64,000 nucleotides of DNA, from positions 86,426,564-86,490,563 of the forward strand of contig CM077166.1 of assembly GCA_039583875.1 (NCBI GenBank), in the 5' to 3' direction. Position numbers and translations under genes: made by a program. Under the pieces are notes generated by a model. The model was not told the origin of the DNA. It made no database searches and saw only the letters and a list, made by a program, of their open reading frames with translations. The stretch comes from Platanthera guangdongensis. Its lineage: Eukaryota > Streptophyta > Magnoliopsida > Asparagales > Orchidaceae. Below, one piece after another: positions 22,315 through 34,084 of the stretch; position 1 is the first letter of the stretch, and the number at the start of each line of letters is the position of its first letter.

Positions 22315-23393
22315 AACTTGCACTCTTCTCCAACTCTAACTTTTTTTCCTCCATCCTCCTAAAAGCCTTGGCTTCATGCTCCTTTTATATCAACCATGGA
22401 AGGATATAGATAAAGAAGAAAATGAAAGGACATAGGGTTTAATTGGTGAGAATAAATGTGGGGAAATGAAGAGGTGGAGGGAGGTGAAAAAGTGAATGCA
22501 TGAGGGAGTTTAACATGGAGGTAGCCGACCACATGAAATGGTGATGAATTAATGAATATGGGGTTTTAATTGATTGGAGTAAATGTGATTAATTAAGAAA
22601 TGAAGGAGGAACTTAAGGTGGGCGGTTTTGAATAAGGAGGTTATGAGTGGGGTTAAGAATAGGTGGTGGTTTGCATGGGAAAGGTTATGAATGGCCGGTT
22701 TTAATTAAATTTCTTGGAGGTGGGCGGTTATGACATGAAAGGTTTGGCCGGCCATATGAATTGGGGTTTACTATTAATAGTGTTGGAGAAAATAAAATAT
22801 GGGGCGGAGAAAGGGAGAGAGAAAAAAAAACTAAAAATAGGGAAGAGGAAGGAATGTGGACGGCCACATGTAAATGAAGATAAAAAAAATAAAATGATTG
22901 TCAACATGACCTGATGTATTTATGGGAGAGGATTATATAAAAATAAAATAAGAAGATGCTATATGAAATAATTTTGTAAAGAGGCTTGCATGGGAAAGGA
23001 GGCTACATGTATTGATAGTTATAATTATTCATACATGGTCATGCATGAAAAATCAATTACCATGCATACATATATGAGTAGTTATAATAATAAGAAAGGA
23101 TAATTCATGTATGGGGAGGAGAGAGAAAAAGTGGTGGGAAAGCAACATGCATGCGAAACTTATTTGCATGGGAAATATTTCTCGTACAAAAATTGATAGC
23201 GGGGGTTTTACGTCGAATCGTGCCGAATTCCCCCCAGGCCTATCACAAAACAAAATAACACGATATTAGTATAAATAATTATAGAATATTAATAATTAGA
23301 TAATTATATTAAAATTAAGATTAAATACATATAATTTATAATATAAATATAATAATAATGATGAACATATTTTAGTCAAAATATGTGTCATCA
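21498..23393 (-). repeat. 3' LTR of element C
   Basis: 1896 bp, TGATGCTTAAAA to TGTGTCATCA on the plus strand. It holds a (CT)n tract at about 22280-22312 and purine-rich AT sequence. The copy at 30964-32848 is 1885 bp with a shorter (CT)n tract. Confidence 0.96.
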
Positions 23394-25354
23394 AATCACA
23401 CCAGACTTAAGCCTTTCCTTGTCCTCAAGCAAAACAAGACTTAAAATAAAAGTTAAATTAACAATTTGTTTTGTTTAAGAACACCAAAACAAAAATTAAA
23501 CAATCAAAATTAATATGCTACCAATGAGTGCGTTGATAGAAATCAATGTAGAGGAGAATAAAGAAGAGATTAAAAATATTACTATGGCATATACTTAGAT
23601 TGTAAATTTTCTACCAACATAAAAATAAGGCATCAACATGTTACCTAACAAACATAACAAATGTAGCGATTCAACCAAAATAAGTGCATTGAACAAACAA
23701 CATGTTGCTAGACTTCGATTATTCTACAAAACACTCCAAGATAACCTCCAAAGAAATCCATCAATGATGGTGACCATAGGCTTGCCCGATCACACTCTCT
23801 CCACTACACACGGTAATGTCATGACTTAAAGATCAAAAGGGCTTTCATTAGGAATAAAATTTGGCTTAGGTAAATGATAAGGATTTGGAGATCAAAAGAT
23901 AAACACGAAGGCTAAAGATCACACTAAACCAAGGTGAGAGTTTTATAAAATTTTAAAATAAAACCCTCAATCAAAAAAAAGAAAATTTTACAACAAACTC
24001 TCCCTTTTTTTGAAACATAAGGCCATGAATATTTTTCTTTCAAAACTGGCCAATGAAATTCTTTTTCACTTGATTTTTTTATTTTTTTCATTTATACTTT
24101 ATTTTTCTTACAAAACAGCTCCAAACAAAAATGTGAAAATTCCCCCCTTTTTTCAAAATAAAAACCACATCACAATATTTTAAAACTCAAATATTTAGTG
24201 TGATCATGGGATAGATGTTTTGGCTTTGGTGAAAATGAAAGGTGGAGCTAACAAATAAAATTAGGAAAGGCCCAAAATGGTTTAACAAAGTGAATTTTTA
24301 TGGTGGGCAATAAGGCACAAACGATCCAAAAGGAGGCCTAAGTCACTTCTAAAAGATCATGACAAACTTATGCAAATGTTTCGAGAGTCGCTTGAGGCAA
24401 GTTCTAGACACCAAGAAAGACTACCTTGTGAGTGAGTGTCTAATAATATCGTCTAACAAAATAAGCACGCTATTACACTTAGAATAGAAGAGATAACTAC
24501 AACATCATTATTCCATTAAAATAAAAATGATGCCAAAATTTATGAAGGAGAAAATGACAAAATTAAGATATGAAAGAGTAATATAGTTAAACTAGACTCT
24601 ATCCTAACATACTACCAATGATTAAGAATACTACATGAGCCTACACAACACTCAAAGAAACAAACTAAAATAATGATAGAAAATAATTTTTGATGGTTTT
24701 CAAATTTTAAGTTTCCTAATTTTTTTTTGTTTGTTAAAATATTATTTTTTGTTTGTTTTTTTATAACATAATAACATAAACATAAGCTTAAATAATTTTT
24801 TTTCTTCTAGCACTTCCCAAGGGCTACCCGGTGAAGGGTTCGCAAGGTACTAGGGGATGAGATAGGATGAAAGCCCAAATCACCCTCTCCAAGAAATTAG
24901 ATTTTTCTATTTTTTTATTTTTATATATATTTGAGATAATGAAAGAACATAAAACTTTTCTTTTTTGAAAATTGTTTTACCTAAATTTGATATGATTTTC
25001 CTTTTGATATTTTCTAATATAAACAAAACAAAATAAAACAAAACATAATACAAACTAACTCAATCCCACCAGACTTGGGGAAAACATCATCCTCGATGTT
25101 AAAAAGAAGAAATAAAAGAAATTGAAAATAAATAAAACAGGCACTTCCCTGAATTGGCGAGTCTGAAGGTTGATTCTGCTTCCTCATGCTTGCTTTGTAG
25201 AACATCTTGAAACTTGGCTTGAATCATCATAAAAATCAGCAACGTTGAAGCAGACGATCAAGTGACCAATTCGTAGGAGCCGCTGGAACAAAGATAAAAA
25301 GAAAAGAGAAGTGCAAAAAAAAATACAAAAGAAAGAAAAGAATAACAAAAATTA
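23394..25354 (-). other. Non-coding 3' region of element C
   Basis: About 1.96 kb between integrase and 3' LTR. AT-rich with homopolymer runs and no frame above about 60 codons. On the minus strand GAGGACAAGGAAAGG and TTAAGTCTGGTGTG lie next to the LTR, as expected for the polypurine-tract region of Athila relatives, where an env-like gene can also sit; here I see none. The segment 24805-24895 resembles a segment of the 5' leader at 30745-30835. Confidence 0.7.
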
Positions 25355-26818
25355 CTAAGTGTTTGGAAGAAAAACAACTTCATTGTCCTCGGCAATAACA
25401 TCACCAAAATAATAGAGTTTAATACGTTCACCATTAACTTTAAAATCACCCTTGTCAGGGTGTGAAAGCAACACAATGTCATATGGAAAAACTTCTTTCA
25501 CCATAAAAGGACCAGACCAACGTGATTTCAATTTTCCGGGAAATAAGCGCAAGCGAGAATTATAAAGTAAGACTCGGTCGCCCGGTTTAAATGTTTTTGG
25601 GTGCCTTAAATTTTTATCGTGAAAGTGATTCGTTCGCTCTTTATAAATCTTGTTATTTTCATAAGCGTTGGAGCGCCACTCGTGGAGTTCGTTTAGTTGG
25701 AATTTGCGATGTTCGGCGACAGAGTGGGGATCAATATTTAAAAATTTTAAGACCCAAAAAGCACGGTGTTCTAGTTCTACCGGTAAGTGACACGATTTTC
25801 CATAGACTAATCGATACGGAGTACAACCGATGGCGGTTTTGTAAGCCGTTCGATAAGCCCAAAGAGTGTCGTCGAGTTTTAAAGACCAATCTTTTTTAGA
25901 AGAAGAAACGGTTTTTTCCAATATACGCTTGATTTCTCGGTTAACAACTTCGACTTGGCCGTTAGTTTGGGGGTGGTATGCAGTGGAAAGCTTATGCGTA
26001 ACGCCATATTTTAATAAAATTTTTGAAAGTTGGGCGTTACAAAAATGCGCACCCCTATCACTAACGATCGCCCTAGGCATGCCAAATCGAGAAAATAATT
26101 TTTTAAGAAAAGAAATAACAACACGAGAATCATTCGTAGGAAGAGCTTGGGCATCCACCCATCAGGAAACAAAATCAACAGCAACTAGAATGTATTTGTT
26201 ACCGCAACTTGAAGGAAGGGGGCCTACAAAATCTATTCCCCAAAGATCAAAAACTTCGCATTCAAGAAAATAGTTTTGCGTCATTTCATTTTTATTAGAA
26301 ATATTTCTGGTCCATTGACAACTATCGCACCGTCTCACCAAAGATTGAGCATCTTTGAAAAGGCTAGGCCAATAAAAGCCTGCACTAAGAACATTGTGAG
26401 CGGTCCGATTGGCCTGATAATGGCCACCAGTCGGTCCTTCATGTACATGTTTCAAAATATTTTTACATTCTTCAAACAAAACACATCTTCGTACTACTTG
26501 GTATGCACATACTCTAAAGAGAAATGGATTCTCCCAAAAATAATTGTTCAAATCAGAAAAGAATTTCTTCTTTTGTTGAAAAGAAAAATCTTTTGTGAGG
26601 ATACATGCCACTAAATAATTGGCAATATTGGCAAACCAAGGCGTAGAAGATGAAGAATTGATTTTTAAAATTTTTTCATCCGGAAAAGAGTCGTTAAAAG
26701 ATTTTTCATTTAATTCTTCAATAAATGGATTTTCTAAACGAGATAAATGATCGGTCGCAAGATTTTCGGCTCCTTTCTTATCCTGGATTTCCAAGTCGAA
26801 CTCATGAAGTAGTAGAAT
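25355..26818 (-). pseudogene. Element C integrase
   Basis: Zinc-binding HHCC part: HVHEGPTGGHYQANRT and CDSCQW. The core has the first Asp in GIDFVGPLPSS (about 26215), the second in [10 protein letters not shown], and the Glu in [16 protein letters not shown], then [20 protein letters not shown] and [20 protein letters not shown] sequence ending in a C-terminal GPF-type domain without a chromodomain. One frame runs throughout, interrupted by stops at 26159-26161 and 26816-26818; the latter replaces a Trp codon. Confidence 0.93.
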
Positions 26819-28261
26819 TCAACGAATTAAGCGCGGCTTGGTATGCGGTTTAGAAAGTAAATATTTAAGAGCCGAATGATCGGTAAAAATAATAACTTTA
26901 GAGAGGGTGATATACAGACGAAACTTATCAAACGCAAAAATAACGGCTAAAAGTTCCTTTTCCGTTGTGGTGTAATTTTCTTGTGCCGAAGTGAGTGTCT
27001 TACTTGCGTAATAGATTGGATGAAAGTTTTTAGAAATACATTGGCCTAAAACCGCACCAACGGCAAAACTACTCGCACCGCACATAATCTCAAATGGAAG
27101 TTTCCAATCTGGAGCAATCATGATCGGTGCGTTAATAAGTTTTTCCTTAATTAAGTTAAAAGCGTATAGACAATAATCGTCAAATAAAAATGGTGTATCT
27201 TTTTCAAGGAGATGAGTGAGAGGTTTAGTGATCTTTGAAAAATCTTTTATAAAGCGCCGATAAAAACCAGCAAGTACTAAGAAACTTCTAATAGATTTTA
27301 CGTTAGTCGGCGGAGGAAGTTGTTCGATTACTTCTATTTTTGCTCTATCTACCTCGATACCCTTAGAAGAAATCTTATGATCCAAAACTAAACCTTCACG
27401 CACCATGAAATGACACTTTTCCCAATTTAAAACAAGATTTGTTTCTTCACATCTTTTTAAAACATTTTCTAAATTTTTCAAACATAAATCAAAAGAATCT
27501 CCAAAAACCGAAAAGTCGTCCATGAATACTTCCATAATGTCTTCTACGTACTTATCAAAAATAGCCAACATACATCTTTGAAATGTAGCCGGCACATTAC
27601 ATAAACCAAATGACATTCTTCGATATGCGAAGGTGCCAAAGGGACAAGTAAACGTTGTTTTCTCTTGGTCCTCGGGTGCTATGGGAATTTGTAAATATCC
27701 CGAGAGACCATCAAGAAAACAATAGAATCTATGACTGGATAAGAGCTCTAATATTTGATCGATAAATGGTAATTGGAAGTGATCTTTGCGAGTGACATCA
27801 TTTAATTTGCGATAATCTATGCACATCCGCCATCCGGTTACCGTTCGTGTTGGAATTAAATCATTTTTTTCATTTTTTACTACAGTTATACCCCCTTTCT
27901 TAGGAACTACTTGAACCGGGCTCACCCATTTGCTATCCGAAATTGGATAAATAATCCCCGCATCTAATAATTTAATATCCTCACTTTTTACTACGTCTTT
28001 CATATTTGGGTTTAATCGGCGTTGAGGTTGAACGACATTGCGGGAGTTATCTTCTAAAAGTATTTTATGTGTACAAAAAGATGGGCTTATGCCTTTTATA
28101 TCTAAAAATTGCCAAGCTATAGCCCGACGGTGCTTTTGTAATGCGATTAATAATTTTTCATTTTTGAATTCTGTTAAAAAGGCCGAGACTATAACCGGTA
28201 AATTAGAATTATTTTCTAAAAATATATATTTGAGATGATCGGGTAATTGCTTAAGCTCCAA
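26819..28261 (-). pseudogene. Element C reverse transcriptase and RNase H
   Basis: An uninterrupted 480-codon frame. RT motifs: SDSKWVSPVQVVPKKGG, WRMCIDYRKLND, FLDGLSGYLQI (first Asp), FGLCNVPATFQRCM and EVFMDDFSVFG (catalytic DD intact). RNase H: PFEIMCGASSFAVGAVLGQ, where relatives have CDAS, so the first catalytic Asp is Gly; then TTTEKELLAVIFAFDKF and IFTDHSALKYL. RT looks intact, while RNase H is expected to be inactive. Confidence 0.93.
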
Positions 28262-28287
28262 AGTGGGTGGATCCTCGTAAGAAGATT

Positions 28288-28904
28288 TTAAAATTTATCT
28301 TTTTCTAAACTAATTTCTTCAAAAGATTTGGATTTTGGAGCACTTTCAGAAATATTGTTGATGGCCATAATTGTATTAGGTGGAAAATTATGCGGGAGTT
28401 CCAAAAAAGAAGAAAAACTTTTTTTAGAAGAATTTTCAAAAGGAAAATTTGGCTCGTCTTGAGAAACGTCTAAGAAAAAACAAGAGTCGTCATTGGATGA
28501 AGTATTTTTCAAAGAAGGGGTGATGGAAAATGAAACTTTGTCATCACCTACTCGTAGAAAAAGTTTTCCATTGCTTACATCAATTACCGCATGAGAGGTG
28601 GCAAGAAAAGGGCGGCCAAGGATTAAGGGAACCTCGACGTCCTCTTCGATATCCAAAATGACAAAGTCTACTGGAAAGATAAACTTGTTAACCTTTACGA
28701 GCACGTCCTCAACTATTCCTAATGTATACTTTATGGACCTATCCGCAAGTTGAATACTCATCCTAGTCGGGCTTAGAGTGCCTAATCCTAGCTTCTTAAA
28801 AAGAGAAAAAGGCATCAAGTTGATGCTCGCACCAAAATTGGCCAACACACGTTTCACAAATAAATCACCAAAAACGCAATGAATAGAAAAGCTACCCGGA
28901 TCAT
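28288..28904 (-). pseudogene. Element C aspartic protease
   Basis: FSIHCVFGDLFVKRVLANFGASINLMP: the catalytic Asp expected before the L/F-GAS motif is Asn (codon AAT), a G-to-A type change. FVILDIEEDVEVPLILGRPFLATS is the conserved second half. A frameshift near 28905 separates it from gag, and a stop at 28288 separates it from RT, which is in another frame. Confidence 0.88.
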
Positions 28905-30707
28905 TTATTTTTTAGGTAAACTATTTGTTAAAAGTGCGGAGCACTCGACATTTAAAGTAACATGAGACAGACTTTCCAATTTCTTTTTGTTAGTTAAAAG
29001 ATCTTTCAAATATTTCGCATACTTGGGTATATTAGCTATCGCTTCACATAAAGGTAAATTGATATGAATTTGTTTAAACATAGATAAAAATTTGTCATAA
29101 TGCGCATCTAGTTGTTCTTTAGCTAACTTTGACGGATACAGAAAAGACGGTTGACATTCCTTAATTTTATTAGAATTACAATTTGAAACTTGAGGAGTAG
29201 GAGGAGGGGAAGAAGACATGGGTACCTCCTTTTCAACCGGCTTTTCATGAGTGGTTACCTCTTTACCGCTCCGAAGTGTGATGGCCTTCGCTTGCTCCTT
29301 TGGGTTGGCCTCCGTATTGCCTTGTAACGCTCCTTGTTGGCGATCGGAGAGCATTTTTGCAATTTGCCAAATTTGGTTTTCCAAATTACGGATGGATCCG
29401 GTGAGATTCTGGATATTTGCATCATTAGTTGCCGTATATTTGGTGAAAACTTCCTCCAAAGAAGGTGGTTTTGGAGCTTGTGGTGGAGGAAATCTGGGTG
29501 GATTTGCATTTGGGGGACGCATAGCATTCCCCGGATTGCTCCAAGAGAAATTGGGGTGGTTTCTATAACCCGGGTGATAGGTATCACCATAATTAGTATT
29601 ACACGGATTAAAGGGTGGCCGATTCAGATTTACCATATAATCCACATGCTCGACCAACGTAGTGGGAGAGGGGGAAGAAGTACGATCCAAGCAAGGTGCA
29701 GAAGAGGAAGCAGACATCTCTTCTAATCATTTGCTTAGCATCTCAACCTGGAGAGATTGATTGGAGACCGTATAAATTTCATACATCCTGGCCGGTTTAG
29801 GTGGTTTAGCCCGAGGTGTACTCCAATGATAGGTATTCAAAGCCATACCTTCTATAAGCTCTTGGGAGGCCGCCAGTGTTTTGTTATTAAGCGTTCCACA
29901 GGCGGCGGCATCGATATGTTGCCTAGTTTGAGAATTTAGGCCGTTATAGAAGGTTTGGATTTGTAACCAATACGGAATTGCATGATGAGGACATTGACGA
30001 AGCAATTCCTTGAAATGCTCCCAAGTATCATATAACATCTCCGAATCAAGTTGGGAGAAATAAGTAATTTCATTGCGCAATTTAGCCGTTTTAGCCGACG
30101 GAAAGTATTTCGTAAGAAATCTTTCCGTCATTTGAGCCCATGTTGTGATTGATCCTCTTGGTAGAGAATTCAACCATTGCTTGGCTTTAGTGCACAATGT
30201 AAATGGAAATAACCTTAGCCGGATGGCATCATCAGATACATCATTAATTTTAAAAGTATCGTATATTTTTAAGAAATTAGAAATATGCGCATTTGGATCT
30301 TCATCTTGAAGCCCATCAAATTGTACATATTGTTGTACCATTTGGATGATGCTTGGCTTTAACTCAAGATTATTGGGGGCAATAGCGGGGCGAACAATAC
30401 TAGATTGAGCCTCGTCCAAGTTTGGACGGGCATAATAGGACATAGTCTTTTGTTCAACCGCATTTGGCTCACCCATATTGGAAGAATAAGAAGAAGGAGA
30501 TCTAGGAGAATGGGAAGAACTAAATGAAGAAGGATAAGAAGAAGGCGGTGACGGAGAGATAATTAATGAAGGATTAGGAGTGTCTACTAAGGATTCTGTA
30601 TCTTGAAAATTCGGAACTCGAAATCGTAAGCGGTGCCGAAGGGTTCGCTCAATTTCCGGATCCAAATCAAAAAGAGGTGACGGAATACCTCGGGTCATAC
30701 ACCACAC
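28905..30707 (-). pseudogene. Element C gag
   Basis: A frame of 600 codons with one internal stop (TGA at 29724-29726). The first half (30707-29727) has the Athila-type capsid domain: WLNSLPRGSITTWAQM, ERFLTKYFPSAKTAK, YDTWEHFKELLRQCPHHAIP and YNGLNSQTRQHIDAAACG. The second half has a Pro/Asn-rich linker and a coiled-coil-like SIRNLENQIWQIAKMLSDRQ, then AITLRSGKEV, the usual run-up to protease. No CCHC knuckle is visible. Confidence 0.92.
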
Positions 30708-30939
30708 ATAAAAATTTTAAGATTAAAAATTTATAAAATAATAAATTCTAGGACTTTCCAAGGAATACTCGGTGAAGGGCTCTTGAGGTACTAGGCGTTC
30801 TTGTGGGATGAAAACCCAACACGGCCCTTTCGCTAGATGTTTTAATTATAAAAATTTAAAAATCAAAATTTTTATGAAAAAAAACATAAGAAAATGATAA
30901 GAGCAATAGAACCTTGCTTTCAAAATATGAAAAATTACG
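30708..30939 (-). other. 5' leader of element C
   Basis: Short leader between PBS and gag. It holds a segment (about 30745-30835) similar to 24805-24895 in the 3' region of the same element, with GGTGAAGGG and GGTACTAGG in common. Nothing else recognised. Confidence 0.6.
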
Positions 30940-30957
30940 TCCCCGGCAACGACGCCA
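30940..30957 (-). other. Primer binding site of element C (tRNA-Asp)
   Basis: Minus strand TGGCGTCGTTGCCGGGGA, six bases from the 5' LTR. It differs at one base from the complement of the plant tRNA-Asp 3' end, the primer typical of Athila and Calypso elements. Confidence 0.9.
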
Positions 30958-30963
30958 AAAACT

Positions 30964-32848
30964 TGATGCTTAAAATCTGATTGTTGCAGTAGGCAAGTGC
31001 ACCTATCGCTTTTAGTATGATCAAGTGTCATATTTCCCGGGTCTTTTGAGTACTTCTACTCACAAGGTGGAACTATTAACTTATCGAGTGAAAATTGGTT
31101 TTGGTTTTTGTAAAAATGAAGAGAGTTGACTAACGAGAAAATTCACGATTTAGCACTTGATTGGGCGTTCTTGGGAATCCGATTATAAAAGAAGTGTTCT
31201 AATTCTTGAGAATCCGTTTCTATTGGGGGATTGAAAAATACAATAGCAACTCGCTAGAGAAAACTACCGCCTAATTTTAAAAACTTTTCAAACATAATCT
31301 CTTAAAATTTGAAAGTAATTTAAAATTGCATGAACGATAAATCCCAAATCCAAAAGATTTGATATCCTCAATTCTCAAAGAAGAATATCAAAATATCTTT
31401 ATTTCCGAGTGATCTATGACATTCACGAGCCTCTCGGCTAAGTAGACTACCAATCAGATAGCGAAATTTTATATACTAGCAATATAAACCCGCCGCCAAA
31501 TTTTAATCGAAAATAAATCGCAATGAGAAATTCAAAAATTAGAGATGAAGGATTATAATTAAATCTTCATCCCAATACTAACTAATCAAGTACTAAGAAA
31601 TGATTTAGCTACTCATGATAAGGAAAACAACAACAATGAAATAAAAAGTTTGCATTTTCATTAGAAGGGAAATAACAAAAGTACACAACACAATGAAAAT
31701 TAAAGCATAAGAGACAACATAAAAGAAACTCTCATACAAGGTAGAACTCTCTCTCTCTCTCTCTCTCTCTTGAACTTGCTCTCTTCTCCAACTCTAACTT
31801 TTTTCCTCCCTCCTCCTAAAAACCTTGGCTTCATGCTCCTTTTATAGCAACCATGGAAGGATCTAGATAAAGAAGAAAATGAAAGGACATAGGGTTTAAT
31901 TGGTGAGAATAAATATGGGGAAATGAAGAGGTGGAGGGAGGTGAAAAGGTGAATGCATGAGGGTGTTTAACATGAAAGTAGCCGACCACATGAAATGGTG
32001 ATGAATTAATGAATATGGGGTTTTAATTGATTGGAGTTAATGTGATTAATTAAGAAATGAAGGAGGAACTTAAGATGGGCAGTTTTGAATAAGGAGGTTA
32101 TGAGTGGGGTTAAGAATAGGTGGCGGTTTGCATGGGAAAGGTTATGAATGGCCGGTTTTAATTAAATTTCTTGGAGGTGGGCGATTATGACTTGAAAGGT
32201 TTGGCTGGCCATATGAATTGGGGTTTACTATTAATAGTGGTAGAGAAAATAAAATATGGGGGGAGAAAGGGAGAGAAAAAAAAACTAAAAATAGAGAAGA
32301 GGAAGGAATGTGGCCGACCACATGTAAATGAAGATAAAAAAAATTAAAATGAGTGGCAATATGACATGATGTATTTATGGGAGAGGATTATATAAAAATA
32401 AAATAAGAAGATGCTACATGAAATAATTTTGTAAAGAGGCTTACATGGGAAAGGAGGCTACATGTATTGATAGTTATAACTATTCATACATGGTCATGCA
32501 TGAAAAATCAATTACCATGAATACATATATGAGTAGTTATAATAATAAGAAAGGATAATTCATGTATGGGGAGGAGAGAGAAAAAGTGGTGGGAAAGCAA
32601 CATGCATGGGAAACTTATTTGCATGGGAAATATTTCTCGTAAAAAAATTGACAGCGGGCGTTTTACGTCGAATCGTGCCGAATTCCCCCCAGACCTGTCA
32701 CAAAACAAAATAAAACGATATTAGTATAAATAATTATGATATATTAATAATTAGATAATTATATTAAAATTAAGAGTAAATACATATAATTTATAATATA
32801 AATATAATAATAATGATGAACATATTTTAGTCAAAATATGTGTCATCA
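30964..32848 (-). repeat. 5' LTR of element C
   Basis: 1885 bp, same ends as the left copy. Minus-strand TATAAAAG at 31839-31846, with a (GA)n tract (31747-31770 on the plus strand as CT) about 70 bp downstream, in the expected transcript leader. Confidence 0.95.
31839..31846 (-). promoter_or_regulatory. TATA box of element C 5' LTR
   Basis: TATAAAAG on the minus strand in a conserved context; the equivalent is at 22382-22389 in the other LTR. Confidence 0.6.
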
Positions 32849-32853
32849 CTCTT
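32849..32853. repeat. Right target-site duplication of element C
   Basis: CTCTT, identical to 21493-21497. Confidence 0.95.
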
Positions 32854-32953
32854 CACATGTGCTGCCCAGTTATCAGCACTCCCCATGAACCCAAGTCAGC
32901 TCTCCTGACTCAAAAACACGCATGAGGGGCCTATTGCAATTCGGGACGTTACC
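32854..32953 (-). repeat. 5' LTR of element A, remaining U3 end
   Basis: Matches 2353-2457 of the left LTR (CACATGTGCTGCCC... GGGACGTTAC). The last base is C where the left copy has A. Beyond it the sequence no longer matches A, so this is the right boundary of the element. Confidence 0.9.
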
Positions 32954-34084
32954 AGTATGCCTCAACAAGAAAAGATACAGAGAAGTGATGGAGACAAGGC
33001 CTGACTTTGAGAAGTGAGTCCTCAATCATGGGCCATCATCTTGTTTGTCTGAGATTAAATTAAAGACCACAAAACTAATAGGGAAAAGCTCTATACCTCC
33101 CTAGAATGGGCCAAACTTGAAAGGAATGAGGAACTGAGAAGAAAATTTAAAAGGGACGAAAAGTCTGGTGCGCTGCCACCAAATGCTATGGAACCCATCA
33201 AGTTCATCCCCAAGCCCTACAGTTACTTTGAAGGCCAAAGGAAAAGAAATCTGAAGGTCAAGTAATGGTTGCCAAGAAATAAATTAGGGGCATAGTTTTA
33301 AGGAAACCTGAAACATAGAAATTTAATTAGTTTTACTTGAGGGCTGTAGGAGAGTGATCATTTTATTTTATGCACACAATCTAATTATGATTTCTTCCTT
33401 TAATGGAAATCATATTTTTATTTGTGTATAAATTGTTGCACTTTTCATCTGTGATATTTATTTGTTGAATTAAGTAGTGTATATCATCTACTAGGGTTCC
33501 CACTTCTTCAAATATGGGGATATTGTTGGGTCCATTGATCGTAATGTCCTCGATTTAAAGAAGGGCTACAAGTCAATGGTATGCACGTGAATAAATTTGA
33601 TGCATGCCATAAGTTCAATATATGCAGTTTGATCTCTATTGATGTGATTTCACAGGTTGTCTTAGTCACAAAGACTAATGGACTCAAGATAGAATGCTGG
33701 CAAAGATGAAATCTGCCTATGTCCAAAAGCATTGAGTAAAGGCAGTTCACTCAATGCCAAGATGCTAAAAGCATCGACTAATGCTCAGGCAGTCAAAGCA
33801 TCAGTATTGCCAAAGCAAAAATCTAGTTAAGACTAGGAGCGTTGAGTGTCGCTTATTCACTCAATGCCTAAAATATGAGTTAAGTGACTGAAAGTCTTTG
33901 TTTTCAAGAGTAGCCAAACACCTAGAGGTTGGTGGGTGAATAGGTTTTTATCTCTTTTATGACTATCTTTTAACTTTGGTGTGTTGTGACATAGTTTTAA
34001 GTTAGCATGTTCACTCAATGCCTAGAATCAAAAGAAGATGGATATTTCTTTTTGAAATCATGTTTATCAATGATATGAAGTGAC
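32954..34084. other. Unassigned sequence right of element A
   Basis: Not clearly assigned. A 69-codon open stretch at 33059-33265 (plus) encodes a charged peptide containing EWAKLERNEELRRKFKRDE and EPIKFIPKPYSYF; I do not recognise it. At about 33512-33526 a purine-rich ATATGGGGATAT precedes TGTTGGGTCC, the look of a polypurine tract and LTR start on the plus strand, but no matching LTR end is seen. Near 33920 the minus strand has CACCCACCAACCTCTAGGTG, resembling the inner end of SIRE-type LTRs. These are probably fragments of old transposons. Confidence 0.35.

Larger units (their letters stand above)
21498..32848 (-). mobile_element. Element C: Athila-like Ty3/gypsy element in A's LTR
   Basis: Complete minus-strand element of 11351 bp with TGATG...CATCA ends and a perfect CTCTT duplication. 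Parts: 5' LTR 30964-32848, PBS for tRNA-Asp 30940-30957, leader, gag 28905-30707, protease 28288-28904, RT/RNase H 26819-28261, integrase 25355-26794, a long non-coding 3' region 23394-25354, and 3' LTR 21498-23393. The tRNA-Asp PBS, the style of gag (FLTKYFPSAKTAKLRNEIT, CPHHAIPYWLQIQTFYNGL) and RT (SKWVSPVQVVPKKGG) are typical of the Athila lineage. No env-like frame is visible. LTRs differ by about 5% by eye. Confidence 0.95.
1..32953 (-). mobile_element. Element A: Ty3/gypsy chromovirus, interrupted by B and C
   Basis: Composite minus-strand LTR retrotransposon. Read on the minus strand it has a 5' LTR (18149-21497 plus 32854-32953), PBS (18132-18146), gag (17198-17933, then 6032-6377), a gag-pol intron (5935-6031), protease, RT, RNase H and integrase with chromodomain (5934-2545), and a 3' LTR (2457 to beyond position 1). 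Domain order PR-RT-RH-IN is the Ty3/gypsy order, and the chromodomain-like end of integrase places it among chromoviruses, probably Tekay/Del. Element B interrupts gag and element C interrupts the 5' LTR. The two LTRs differ at roughly 15% of positions over the stretches compared by eye, so A is the oldest element of this block. Its own target duplication cannot be tested because the left end is outside the window. Confidence 0.9.

Noticed and set aside
23394..25354. Env-like gene in element C
   Set aside because: No open frame of useful length, no signal peptide or membrane segment in any frame.
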